Positions 39,071-49,606 of a DNA stretch of 64,000 nucleotides are shown here, in pieces; positions within the stretch are counted from its first letter, which is position 1; the number at the start of each line of letters is the position of its first letter. A program made the position numbers and the translations under genes. Origin of the DNA: Selaginella tamariscina (Eukaryota > Streptophyta > Lycopodiopsida > Selaginellales > Selaginellaceae). The stretch lies in the NCBI GenBank assembly GCA_003024785.1, contig PUQB01000002.1:1482501-1546500 (forward strand), given 5' to 3'. Below the pieces are notes generated by a model. It had not been told where the DNA came from, did no database searches, and saw nothing but the letters and a program-made list of their open reading frames with translations.

Positions 39071-40165
39071 CCCTCCGTCGCCCGTACGATTACTCGTTTT
39101 CCGCAACAGATCCACCTGCAAGAGAGGCTTCGTCATCTGAAAGCTCATCATTAGCCATAATGGCCGCCACAGGCACACCATCCGGAACATATGGTCGCCA
39201 GCCTGGATGTGGTGGACGCCAATCAGGATACACATCGCATGCCCGCCAAGTATGTCCAGGTGCCCAACAGGCCCAACAATGAACTTGATTGGGTCGACCT
39301 GCATTGTTCCGATTCCTCCTGTCACGAATCCGTGGATTTTGACCACCACGGGCAGGAACTGGAGCAAGTGCAGGACGATTTCGTGGAGGTGGTCCACGGG
39401 GTGGGCCCCGAGGTCGACCACGAAGGCTTGTCGTGCGGGTACATATGCAGCAGCGTCAACCTCCATTGGATCAGCACGTTGAATAGGAGGAGTAGGTAAC
39501 CCAAGGGGAACACCCTCACCAGGCACCAACTCAAATCGTTGAGCTAGTGCAAAAGCTTCCTCCAATGTGGTAGGACGAAGAGCCCGAATGAATCGAACAA
39601 GTTCGGGTCGCATAGTTGGCCATAACATACCGAGCTTAATGGGCTCAGGCATATTAGGATATGCACGCCGAACTAAATCCCCGAACCTAATACTGAACCG
39701 CATAACAGACTCACCAGGATGTTGTCGTATCTCATGCAGTTGTTGGAAAGCATCATCTGAATCCTCAACTTTGCCAAACGTACGTTTGAGGCCTTCCGTC
39801 AACCGATTACTATTGGCTTGAATCTCCGCAGCCAATCCATTATACCACTTGAGCGCAGGCCTTCCAAACATGTAGGGAATTCTCTGAGAGCACGCCTCAT
39901 CCCAACCATGGTAACGAACAATAACTTGGAAATGATCAAACCAGTGGTATACATCATCTCCTGGATCACCACAAAAAGATCGGGTCGAACCCTCGGATTT
40001 GTGGCCTGTGAAGAAGACGAAGGAGTACTAGAAGCAGATCCCCCGGCAGGAGGCTCAGGCGGGGAAGAGGAGGATGAACCCTCAACAAAGCGCTCCAACA
40101 ACTTTGTTTGTGCATCAATAGCAGTAGCAATAATGCTAAACGCCGTCTCCATATTATTGTCATGA
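39071..40165 (-). other. Gag region of the Ty3/gypsy element (fossil)
   Basis: On the minus strand this holds a gag-like stretch: a Ser-rich N-terminus, then a retrotransposon-gag core with words such as ALKWYNGLAAEIQ and MRFSIRFGDLVRRAYP, then a Pro-rich part. Antisense open frames across it are shadows. Confidence 0.8.
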
Positions 40166-40215
40166 AAACACGAAAAGGAAAAGGCGGAGAAAGGAATACC
40201 CAACTTCTCCACCAA

Positions 40216-40418
40216 TGAAAGAGCCGATATATATTAAAATGTCAGATCCATTAAGCTACAAAACCCCTGCTTATATACAGGAGACCTCCTGCCACGTGGC
40301 ACACATGCGACACGTGGCGCTGACACATGGCGGCCAGATCACCACCCATGTGTCACTATGCATGTGTGTATATACACATGCGTATATACATTACGTTACA
40401 TATATACAGTATCTTACA
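40216..40418 (-). repeat. 5' LTR of the Ty3/gypsy element
   Basis: A 203-bp terminal repeat, slightly longer than its partner through three small insertions. The internal sequence on the minus strand begins TTGGTGGAGAAGTTGGG, the probable primer-binding region; the primer tRNA was not identified. Confidence 0.93.
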
Positions 40419-41309
40419 GAAGCAAGACATTGTTCGGAATAACAATGTGTTTGTATACGAACAATAAATATGTTGAATGACAAAATAATATATACAAGCA
40501 CACAATCACCCCTGCACAAGAATATGATATCGTTGATCAGTTAAGTTCAAGCGCATATGAATTAATAAGTCGACTTAACTCCTTAAACTTGTGGTCAATG
40601 CTGGTCAATTATGAATTAATGATGAACCTAACATGTCACAATGGTTAGTGATGTTAATGCCTATTAAACAATTGTCTATGACTATCATATCGGTCAATAT
40701 CTGATCAACGTAAGTCAACTCTGATTGTATAGTGATTCCGATCCTCAAAATACTTATCAGGATTGGCTGAACCTTACAAAATGCATGAAGAGGTTTATTA
40801 AGGTTGAGGCTGTGTGTGTGTGTGTTTTCTATGCATATAAATTCCTAACCATGTAAGTATTAAGAAGATATATCTATAATGTGTATATACGTGCCACATG
40901 ACTGATTGGTTGCACCAGAAATATGAACAAATGCATATGTATGCTCTTAATCAGTTGGAGGTATATACACACGTATACACATACAAATATACATACACAT
41001 GCAGTTTGTGTATGCGTACATCAATAAACATTCACTTCTCCTTCATACACAGACCATACATGTATACATGTATATGCCTGTATGTATTTTATTACGAATG
41101 TACTGTGTACTCCCTAATACGAACTAAATTGAATTCTATAAACCCTCTGGGGTACGTACATTTCAAGTATATTCCGCCAGCTGATTCGGCCGAACCGGCA
41201 GATTCCCATTCGCGGGACAAGAATATTCTGTTAGGTTATTCAACGGCCAATCAACTGACATTTCAACTGAAGGTGAAGGAGGTTTTCTGAAAAAAAGGGA
41301 GAGGAAGCA
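40419..41309. other. Promoter-side region of the LOB gene
   Basis: About 0.9 kb with no supported gene. At 40,560-40,760 it holds several 'TGGTCAA/GTCAACT' words, W-box-like TGAC cores, seen by eye. A GC-richer stretch at 41,170-41,290 is open in one frame (ending LTFQLKVKEVF), but no splice sites or homology could be assigned. Confidence 0.45.
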
Positions 41310-41714
41310 ATGCAGCCTTACAGGCGATTGCTTCCTGGCACGAGCACCACTTCAGCCTGTGCAGCTTGCCGCAATCTCCGCCGGCGCTGCACCCCAGACT
41401 GCCTGTTTGCCCCTTACTTCCCTCCCGATCAGCCAGAGAAATTCACAAACGTACACAAGGTATTCGGAGTTTCAAACGTTAGCAAGATGCTGAACGAGCT
41501 GCCACCGTGCTTCAGGGAGGACTGTGTGAATACTCTTGCATACGAAGCAGATATGCGCGTCAAGGACCCAATCTATGGGTGCGTGGGCGTAATCTCAGTT
41601 CTCCAGCAGCGTGTGGCATGCTTGCAAGCTCAGCTAGCTCAGTTCCAGGAGGCTTTCGCCTTTGCCACAAGTGCAGCTGCCAAGTTCCCAGTAGTACACC
41701 AGCCAAGGCAATAA
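41310..41714 (+). CDS. LOB-domain transcription factor (class I)
   Basis: A 134-residue uninterrupted frame. Residues 13-27 hold the zinc-finger-like C block CX2CX6CX3C (CAACRNLRRRCTPDC). A GAS block (HKVFGVSNVSKML..DPIYGCVGVI) and a Leu-zipper-like coiled coil follow (VLQQRVACLQAQLAQFQ), defining class I LBD proteins. These plant-specific nuclear factors bind DNA and control organ boundary, lateral root and vascular programmes. The protein ends soon after the LOB domain and has almost no variable C-terminal tail, so it is short for the family; the usual intron after the C block is absent. The start is the ATG in 'gaagcaatgcag', preceded by a purine-rich leader. Subfamily not assigned. Confidence 0.92.
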   Translation: MQPYRRLLPGTSTTSACAACRNLRRRCTPDCLFAPYFPPDQPEKFTNVHKVFGVSNVSKMLNELPPCFREDCVNTLAYEADMRVKDPIYGCVGVISVLQQRVACLQAQLAQFQEAFAFATSAAAKFPVVHQPRQ

Positions 41715-42073
41715 TAACGGAGACAAGACAGTCTCGCCGGTTTCAAGTCCCAGGCAGCTCTCCCCACACTTGAACTTCCAGCGCCAAGTCGTAAACATGT
41801 CGTGATTAACATTTTTTGTAGATACTTAACGAGTGTTTCTCAACCAAGTGGAGAATACTGTATATACAGATTCCTGAATAAATGAGAGGGAGGACAAACT
41901 GACCTCTGGAACATGGCGGACAAAGAAAACAGTCTCTTTTTGTTATATTAATATAGTCCTGAATGTTTACGAGTGGAAGCTTCTGTTTCGACGGACACAT
42001 ATAAATGTCACTACGTGGACGTGGCATTGAAGGTCCTTTAAAAGCGGTGGTTTGTCCTAGGTTTGTGTAAAAA
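41715..42073. other. Spacer between LOB and UGT genes
   Basis: About 360 bp without a gene. It probably holds the 3' UTR of the LOB gene and the short promoter of the glycosyltransferase gene. Confidence 0.5.
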
Positions 42074-43541
42074 ATGCCGGATCTCAGTGCTTTCCCCTTT
42101 CCTCATGTGGCAATATGCATGCCGGCTTGCAAGGGACACATCCAGCCAGCAGTTGTTCTTGCCACAAGGCTTGTGCATTTGGGCTTACGTGTGACAATCA
42201 TATGTCCGGATCAACCAACTTACTCCTCGCTTACAAGCAGCTCTTCGGTAAGGAGTTCATCTATTCGCTTGGAGGTTCTAGACAGCCATAATCACGGGGA
42301 TTATAACAACCCCTCACCAAGATCAGTAATGAAGGGCATAAGAATCTCCCGCAGCAACCCCGAGGATCTCTCGTTCGTCAACGGCAATCCAGAGAAGTCA
42401 CAGAGACAACTGGAGGAGCTCCTCACCAAGAAGCTGACAGACGTTGCATGTGGTGGTGGACATGCTAGAGTTTTTGGACTCAGCCTGTTCTTCACAAGCT
42501 CAACATTCCAAAGTACATCCTCTTCACTGCTGCAAACAACGCACATGGCTATCACAAGGCATGGTGAGGCACTTTTCGACGAGAAGATCCTTCCCTTTGA
42601 GGCGCATACCACACTCTCGGAGATCAAGGTACCAGGCCTGCCAATACTAAAGCCTTATGACGTTCCTGATACACTCAGCGATCCTCGTCACCCGCTCCAT
42701 TGCCTGGACTGGGACACACACTTCTTTGATGCTCGTGGTATCCTCTTAAACACAGCCTGGGCCATCGAAGGGAAGGTGATAGACGCGATTCGCAGCTGCA
42801 TCATTCCAGGGGCGCGCTCCCTTCCCACAAAGGCGCTTCTACCGGTTGGCCCTCTCATTCCTGCGTGCTTCTTTGGGGATTCCCAAGACAGTGTTCTGGA
42901 CTCACCAAGACCACAGGAGACAAAATGCAAGGCCTTTCTGGATTCACAGGCTCCCAAATCTGTCATCTATGTTCGTTTGGCAGCATGGCTGTACTGGAGG
43001 AGCATCACATTCAGGAGCTTGCATATGGAATAGAGATGAGCGGGTACCCGTTTGTCTGGGTAATGCCAATCCCAGACAAGTCCGGGAGTTACTTAGAGCG
43101 GGTTCTTCCTGAGGGATTCCAATCTAGAACGCAGAAAGGGGGATTGTTCTCGAGGATTGGGCTCCTCAGCATCTCGTGCTCAGTCATCCATCTCTAGCTG
43201 GATTCGTCACACACTGCGGGTGGAACTCAGTTCTCGAGTGTGTCACTGCAGCAGGTGCTCCCATGGTTGCGTGGCCTTTCACTCACGACCAGCCCGTGAC
43301 TTGCAGGTGGTTGGTGGACGAGCTCAAGATTGCAGTGGAGGTTGCAGAGGGCAAAGGCATGGTTCACCGCGGACAAGTGGTGTCTGCCCTGAACAAGATA
43401 ATGGAGGGACCGGAGGCTTTCGAGATGCGTGATCGCGCAGAGAAGCTCAAGTCTGCCCTTCGTGAGAGTGTTATGTCTCAGAATGGAAGTTCACACACTA
43501 GCTTGAAGGTGTTTGTTGAACATGTGAGGTCCTCTGTATAA
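42074..43541 (+). CDS. UDP-glycosyltransferase (GT1), frame-disrupted
   Basis: An intronless gene of about 488 codons. The N-terminus (HVAICMPACKGHIQPAVVLA) holds the catalytic-His region of family 1 glycosyltransferases, here in the form PACKGHIQP. The C-terminal PSPG box, at about 43,155-43,285, includes WAPQHLVLSHPSLAGF and HCGWNSVLE and ends PFTHDQ; it binds the UDP-sugar. Such enzymes glycosylate small molecules such as phenolics, hormones or terpenoids in the cytosol; the acceptor cannot be predicted. Two single-base frame changes, near 42,975 (in the SVIYVSFGS region) and 43,145 (before VLEDWAPQ), split it into three frames. Sequence on both sides remains well conserved, so either a very recent pseudogene or an assembly error fits. 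A complete-length protein otherwise matches the family. Confidence 0.85.
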
Positions 43542-44434
43542 GATTAGTATTGTAAAGACTGGTGTCTTTAATAAACAGTTAGAATTTGAAATATCCTGTA
43601 ACACATGAACACGTCCACACTTGGTAATCAGTATCATATATGCCAATCTAGATATGACATGAGAGTGTACAGGTGTGTGCACAATTAAGGTATGTATTGC
43701 ACTTCCGTGACTCCTGGAAAATGCAGTAGCTGACAGCTGAATCCAATCGTTGCCAAGATATGTGATATGTTTTCACAATTTTTATCTGGTTGTACAAATT
43801 TTGCAAATGCCACGAGAAAGCTGCTTACATAGCAAAAAAAACAGAATAGAAGCTTCCGGAATGTGTGTGTGTGTGTCCAGAACCATAATTATTGCATGCA
43901 CCAACTTGACTTACATAAGGCTGCATTTTCTACGGCACAGTACAAGGGCAGCAAATGCATGTTACGGCTATTACGGAGTTTAACATATGCTCAGAAACTT
44001 CTACATCAAGTTAGAAGAGGATCAAAATCCGCTAAGTTTATACTCAAATGTTGTACGTAGCACATAAACATTCTTGTTGGGAATGGACCACAAGAACCTT
44101 CTGGTGGTTTATATATACTATTCTGCTGTGTGATGTGATAGAAGTTACTGCAAAAATATATGGAGTTGTGTGTCACGTACCTGCTAGACATATGTGGTTG
44201 AACAAATTCAAGCTTAGAGAGAGATTCATATACAAGTTGTGCTGTACATCTACAAGTTTGCTGCACATATATGAGTTAAACAACGCACCAACACACACAG
44301 TCAAAAAAATTCTATGCAAAATAATTGAATATTATAAGAAAAGAGTCAGAAATCACCGTTACAAGACTGGGAACAGTTTAGAAACCACATCGAGAGAGAT
44401 GTTATCACCCGTATTCTTCCTCAGCGACGGGTGT
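43542..44434. other. Intergenic region
   Basis: About 0.9 kb between the UGT stop and the last eIF3k exon. Open frames here show no recognisable domains. It probably includes the 3' UTRs of both convergent genes. Confidence 0.5.
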
Positions 44435-44505
44435 TTATTCGTTAGATGGCAGAGTCACAATCTAAAATAACAAGTATGCGTATGAAAACATAAAAAAAAA
44501 TGTGT

Positions 44506-44536
<31 letters not shown>

Positions 44537-45762
44537 CCTGGGTCCCGCCCTGGCCCTTTTGAAGCTTCCAGCCGTTGTTTGCTGCCTGATACTCAAGTAC
44601 TTGTCCAAAGATAAGCCTTCGAGGTTCAAAGTCTGAAAAAACTCTGTTATTAACACTTAATACTGTGAATTATATTCAATATAGGTAAACATATTAGCTC
44701 AGTTTAAAACCCAGGTAACCATCACTCACCTCAGCGAGAACAGGCCTTGGAACCTTCTGATACGTCAGGGAAAGGACATGCACTCCATATGCTTGAATTG
44801 CAGACTCGAACCCTGGCAGCAATCCCAATTTACATATACACATACATTTGTATATGGATGGGACTTCCATTATAATTAATATAATATATTATATATATAT
44901 TATATCATTACCAGGAACGACCTCCAGAATATCACGGTTCCTAGCTGCTTCATCCCAGAACTCACGAAACCTGGCAGTCTAAGACAAAAAAGGCTAATTT
45001 AATATGATAAACAATATGGAGAGAGAGACCTCCAGGTAGTGAGAAAGAGTTGCCAGTGGTGATATGTGCTGGGAAAAAAAATGGAATTTATAAGTTCCGT
45101 GGTATACAAAATGGCATGCAAAAAGGAAAAGTATATCGAAACTTACAAGCTGCTCAGGTATAAGGCACATGCAGAGGCCAAAATCCGGTGCTGGCATCGC
45201 CATCAAAGCCTACGAAAATTAACAAAGTTTATACAGCTCCATCATTTTACAAATATTAAATTTCTCGAATAACTTTCTTACTTTCACAAGAATCTTCGTA
45301 ACAACGCTGACATTCAGATTCCTGGGCTCAAACTGTACAGTACAGACATATAAGTTCATATGTGCATATATATGCATTACGTGTGCAAACATATAGACAT
45401 AGCATATTTATATATGTATGTATTTGGGTTTTGGTTCTAAGCAAATGAACACATACACATATACTTACATATATTATGTATGCATCAGTATATGAAACTT
45501 GACCACTTTGATATACATAGAACCCACCTGGTAAAGCCTTAGAAGGCAGAGGTTGGAATCGAAGCTGTAAGTCTGAGCAGCAACCTATTCAAGAGCACAT
45601 TGTAGCATGATCACATTCAATATGAAAATCATCATTTACCTGCTCATCAACATATGCTTCCAGATCCGGAAGAATGTCTGGGTTGTAAGGATTAAGCGCC
45701 ACGAGCTGCTCCATTGTAAGCTCCTGCGCATCCCTCTCGCGCTCCCATTCTGCCGACACCAT
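44435..45762 (-). CDS. TIF3K1: Translation initiation factor eIF3 subunit k, nine exons
   Basis: Minus-strand exons: 45640-45762, 45528-45584, 45282-45332, 45147-45209, 45030-45068, 44912-44978, 44730-44812, 44538-44632, 44435-44461; about 200 residues. It matches plant eIF3k closely: MEQLVALNPYNPDILPDLEA, QTYSFDSNLCLLRLYQ, ALMAMPAPDFGLC, FWDEAARNRDILEVVPGFE, SLTYQKVPRPVLAE, then IVTLPSNE at the end. eIF3k is a non-core subunit of the eIF3 complex on the 40S ribosome. Exon 8 is 95 nt; the protein runs from LSLDKYL to EYQAANNGW only if one base is missing there, so there is one frame change. The C-terminus stops about 25 residues short of Arabidopsis. It lies head to head with the eIF4B gene. 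Confidence 0.9.
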
Positions 45763-46045
45763 TCTGAAAGCTCCTCACAAAGCTGTGAAATATAAGCAGA
45801 AATGAGTGTGGGCGTCTGTGTATAGAGAGAGGTGTTGTTACCTGTTGCGCACAGAAGCCCTAAAAACCCTAGCCGTTTCTAGGGCTCTTATTCACCCTTA
45901 TCGCCCTTAATCTGCCCTTAAACAGAGGATGGATATGCTTCTGGCATATTCGTTGGTGTACATTTATCTTTTATTGGGTGGCTTACCCTAACCCTAGATA
46001 GTTCATCGAAGAGAGCGTAGGAAGAAGAAAGGCGAAGCAGGAATA
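45763..46045. promoter_or_regulatory. Divergent promoter between eIF3k and eIF4B
   Basis: Only 283 bp separate the two start codons. The region holds telobox-type motifs: AAACCCTA at 45,864-45,871 and ACCCTAACCCTAG at 45,985-45,997, with further 'agccctaa' and 'ctagggct' words. Teloboxes are known from promoters of plant ribosomal-protein and translation genes. No clear TATA box is seen for either side. Confidence 0.7.
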
Positions 46046-47857
46046 ATGGCGCGTTCATGGGGCAAGGTAGGCACCTGGGCAGATGATTCAGAAGCGGCCG
46101 CAACGGCAGCGGCAGCGGCAGCGGCACCGGCACTGCCGGAGGAATTTTTTCCATCTCTCGGCGAAGCAGCGGCGACGAAGACGAGCAAGAAGAAGAAGCA
46201 AACATTCCAAATCTCCGAATTGACTACGGGTAAGTATGTCGGCCCGGGCGGCAAGCGGGGTGGTTCAGGTGGTTCAGGCAGCGGCCTGTTCTTGAGTAGT
46301 GACAAGCTCACGTCGGAAGAGATGATGATGCTCCCGACAGGGCCGAAAGATCGATCCAACGAAGAGCCACAGGAGAATATCCCAGGTGGGCGTCTCGGAG
46401 GCGGGTTTCGTGACTATGGCGGTTATAGAGACAGGGAGAGAAACGATCACAGGGACCGAGACCGCGAGCAACGTGGGGGATTTGGATTCGATCAGAGGGA
46501 GTCCTCTCGGGCTGATGAGAATGAGAATTGGGGGTCGAATAAGCCATCCAGGGGACCCGGTGGCCGTTTTGGAGGTGGTTTCGATGACGATAGACGATCT
46601 GGCGGTGACAGAGACCGGGATACCCCTTCCAAGGCGGATGAAGATGATAACTGGGCAGCTGGGAAGAAGTTTGTACCGTCTGAAAGGAGGTCGGATGACT
46701 TCGGACGGGGGTTCGGCAAGGCTGATTCAGATGATAACTGGGGTGCTAACAAGAAGCCGGTTGCGTCCGATAAGTGGTCTTTTGGGAGAGCTGACAATTA
46801 TGGTTCAGGACCGGACTCGGACAAGTGGGGAAGGAAATCCGAGCCGGATGATTCGGACAGGTGGTCAAGGAGGGGTTCGGACGAGATGAGGAGGGGATCG
46901 GATGAGATGAGGAGGGGATCGGATGAGAGGAGGCCAAGGTTGAATCTTCAGCCACGGAGTTTACCTGTGAGACTGCTGCGAATGTGGATGGGAATAGGCC
47001 GTCTAGCAGTCATTCAAGTCGCCCGGGAACTCCAGAGACGAGTGTTGAGGAAACGAAGCCTCGCCAGAAGAGCAATCCGTTTGGTAATGCTAAGCCCAGA
47101 GAGGTGCTCCTTGAAGAGAGGGGTAAGGACTGGCGGAAGATGGATATGGAGCTCGAGCACAAAAGGTAATCTTCTATACCAAGTTCACTATGCATTATTA
47201 CCGGTCTTTTTGGTCAGTGTATTTAGTATTTGTCTGTGTAGCTTAGCAGTTACTCATTTTTTTTTATGCTCTCCATAGTGTGTTCTCTAGAATGACAGCT
47301 AATATTATAGGAAGATTGGTTTATTCTAGTTTTCTGCTACGCTTGTTAGTTTAGCATTGAGTCGGGTTACAATAACAAACCATGTGTCGACACATGTTGA
47401 TACAGGTTTGTACTGACATGCATTGAGATTGTTGTCTGCTAGGCCGGATACCGAGGAAGAGAAGAAGCTGAAGGAAGAGATAAGCTCTCTGAAGGAACTG
47501 GCGGACTCGGTGGGAGATCCGGCGATAAAGGAGCAGCTGGCAGAGAAGGAGGATGAGCTGGAGCAGCTGAGCAAGGAAATGGACAGCAAGGCAAAAGTCT
47601 CGTCGGACAAGTGGCGTAAGGAGGATCCTGTCGCGGACAAGTGGCGTAAAGACGAGGCCCAGGCTCCGGTATCGGACAAGTGGCGTAAGGAAGAGCTTCC
47701 TGCCCCCGTTTCGGACAAGTGGCGTAGGGACGAGGCTCCGAAGAATGCGTGGCGTCGGGGTGGGGACGGCGGGGCCGGCTCACCTGGTGCAGAGGGTGAG
47801 AGACGGCGTGGTGACGCATGGAAGAAAGAGGACGGAAGGGACCGGCCTCGTTGGTGA
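46046..47857 (+). CDS. EIF4B: Translation initiation factor eIF4B, plant type, two exons
   Basis: Exons 46046-47165 and 47443-47857, about 510 residues. The N-terminus MARSWGKVGTWADDSE, the FPSLGEA and KKKKQTFQISELTTGKY blocks, SSDKLTSEEMMMLPTGPKDR and the long Gly/Arg/Asp-rich middle are hallmarks of plant eIF4B, an RNA-binding cofactor of the eIF4A/eIF4F helicase. The RPRLNLQPRSLPV motif (~46,930) is a conserved binding segment. The tail has a charged helix and five DKWR-type repeats (47,600-47,740). One base seems missing after LPV at ~46,970, because the following conserved sequence (ETAANVDGNRPSSS, then NPFGNAKPREVLLEERGKDW) continues in another frame. The short repeat SDEMRRG occurs in tandem at 46,880-46,925. 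Near-perfect neighbours argue for an assembly indel. Confidence 0.88.
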
Positions 47858-48343
47858 AAGGTTCAAAGTTTTGCCGATTTTGGAAAGAATAACGTGGCTT
47901 GAGCAGGGATCTCGTTCTTTATTATTTTGGTAATAAGGATTCTTATAGTATTTATACACATTCTCCTGTAATCTGGAGAATGGCTTATTACTACAGTTAT
48001 ATCCGTATGTGGTCATTCACTTCATATTAGATGGAATACATTCTGGTAGATGTTCCTATTTTCAACTACTTTGAACTTTATGAACTAATCATTAGTCAAT
48101 TTTAGTCAATTCAGTTTGTAACTAGTAATTGCCACGTGTCAAAATGAGTTGTTTGACTTGAGTTGACTCATTACAAAATAGCAGTAATTTACAGCTAGGT
48201 TATAGAATAGTTACCATTTGCATAGTAAGAAGCTTCAAGGGGCGTACCTTACCATTTTATTCGTCCTGTAGCATCACATATTATAAACTTTTCCAAATGT
48301 TGTAAACGTTAAAGAAGTTTATCTGATTTGATACTGGATTAAG
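47858..48343. other. 3' flank of eIF4B and upstream of the stress-protein-like gene
   Basis: Noncoding. Holds repeated 'gtcaatttt/gttgactc' words around 48,090-48,170. No gene is seen. Confidence 0.5.
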
Positions 48344-49606
48344 ATGAGCACAAGATCTTCAAGAACAAGTTTTGAATCCACAAGACAGAGCTTCGGCTTT
48401 GAGTCAGCTAGGATTAGTTTTGCATCCACCAGGCTCACCACTCCAAGTCGTCTCTAAATGTGCTCCTTCTAGGTGCGTGTGCGTGTGCGTGTGTGTGTGA
48501 GTGTGTTCATACTCAATTGCACATGTAGAAAGAAGCGTGCTCCGCCCTTGTCCATCTCCACCTCATTATCAGAAAGGCAATGTGGTAAATTCTTCAGCTT
48601 CTCTGCATGTGCTACTCCAGCGAGCAACTATGTGTTCAGATGTTTAAGTCCGGGAGATCTGAACACGCCCCGCAAAATACTTGTGGTTATGGATGCCACC
48701 AAGAACTTGAACACTGAGCCTCTTCAATGGACATTAGCACATATTGCTGAACCTGGAGACTCTGTCACCTCCTAGGTCTCTTGCCTTGGCTCACACTCCC
48801 TTGTAAGTCATCCATCTACTCGTTATATACACACCAGCTATTTCTAACATGAAACACGCACTAATGATATTTAATATATCCGAGATAGTGGCTGCCAAGA
48901 GATGGGCAACGCTTGAGAGCATTGATAATTCAGCTAACTATGGTAGAGGACAACCCAAGTCACAAGAGTTTCTAAACATTAAAGAGCTATACAAGACAAG
49001 AGGGGTTAGTACACACACACGCGCACGCACGCACACGCACGCATGCACATTTGTAAAGACTACATGCTAAGCTCCCTTCCTGCTGAGTAGGTGTTCTTGA
49101 ATATCAAGATTTTGTCAGGTTTTCCTCGTAGAGACATAGCTGCAGATCTGGCGAGAAAGCTTGAGGCAAGATGGATCGTATTCTACAGGTACATTATATC
49201 ATGTAACATTTAAAATTATATTCCTATACAACCTACACATTTCCTTTTCACACACACACACACATGCATGACATCATTTTTACACATAAACTATATAAAT
49301 GAATGGTAAAACCATGTACATATATACGCACGCATACACAGACGAGAGTAATAACTTAATTTTAGGTGGATGAGCAAAAGTTCAAAGTATTTAGTGAAGA
49401 AACTTGGAAGGAAGAAGAACATTGTTTTCCTCAAAAGCAAGAACGAAGGAAATGTGTCATTTGCATCAAGAACTCTCCAGCCACGTGAGGCACCAGGTTT
49501 TAGTAGTCCTCCTTCACTTGGAAAGGACTTAAGTATCAAATTACACAGTCAGAAGCGCCGGAGAATGAAACTTGCTAGGTGGATTCAACCATGCAAAGCT
49601 GCTTAA
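48344..49606 (+). CDS. Universal-stress-protein-like (HUP-fold) protein, multi-exon
   Basis: Exon-like pieces: 48,344-48,475 (Ser-rich start MSTRSSRTSFESTRQSFG), 48,529-48,801, about 48,890-48,999, 49,091-49,188 and 49,365-49,606. The core KILVVMDATKNLNTEPLQWT followed by LAHIAEPGDSVT and LLGLLPW is the first strand-helix-strand of the universal stress protein / adenine-nucleotide alpha-hydrolase fold, as found alone or before kinase domains in plants. LARKLEARWIVFYRWMSK is the matching later segment. No kinase domain follows; the protein ends in a basic tail. Two frame changes are visible, at ~48,436 and ~48,772. Broken copies of the same gene lie at 58.9-59.4 and 61.6 kb. Function beyond the fold is not predictable. 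Confidence 0.65.

Larger units (their letters stand above)
35507..40418 (-). mobile_element. Ty3/gypsy LTR retrotransposon (fossil, young)
   Basis: A complete-length element of about 4.9 kb on the minus strand. It has near-identical LTRs at both ends, a gag-like region, and protease, reverse transcriptase, RNase H and integrase regions in the order typical of Ty3/gypsy. The flanking target duplication is GAAG (AGAAG if the terminal A is shared). A purine-rich tract (reverse complement of 'tatcccccctct', from about 35,700) lies next to the 3' LTR. The two LTRs show no base substitutions by eye, only three small length differences, which points to a recent insertion. The coding region is broken at several places (roughly four to six), so this copy looks non-autonomous. 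It sits between AT-rich DNA and the LOB gene. Confidence 0.95.

Noticed and set aside
35937-39821. Plus-strand open frames across the retrotransposon
   Set aside because: They are antisense shadows of the minus-strand element and have no recognisable domains.
42301-42966. Minus-strand frames opposite the glycosyltransferase
   Set aside because: Shadows of the coding strand with no family resemblance.
45985-45997. Interstitial telomere repeat
   Set aside because: Only two CCCTAA units are present; a promoter telobox is the better reading.
46492-46955. Minus-strand frames opposite eIF4B
   Set aside because: They mirror the repetitive Gly/Arg/Asp coding sequence of eIF4B and lack promoters or domains.
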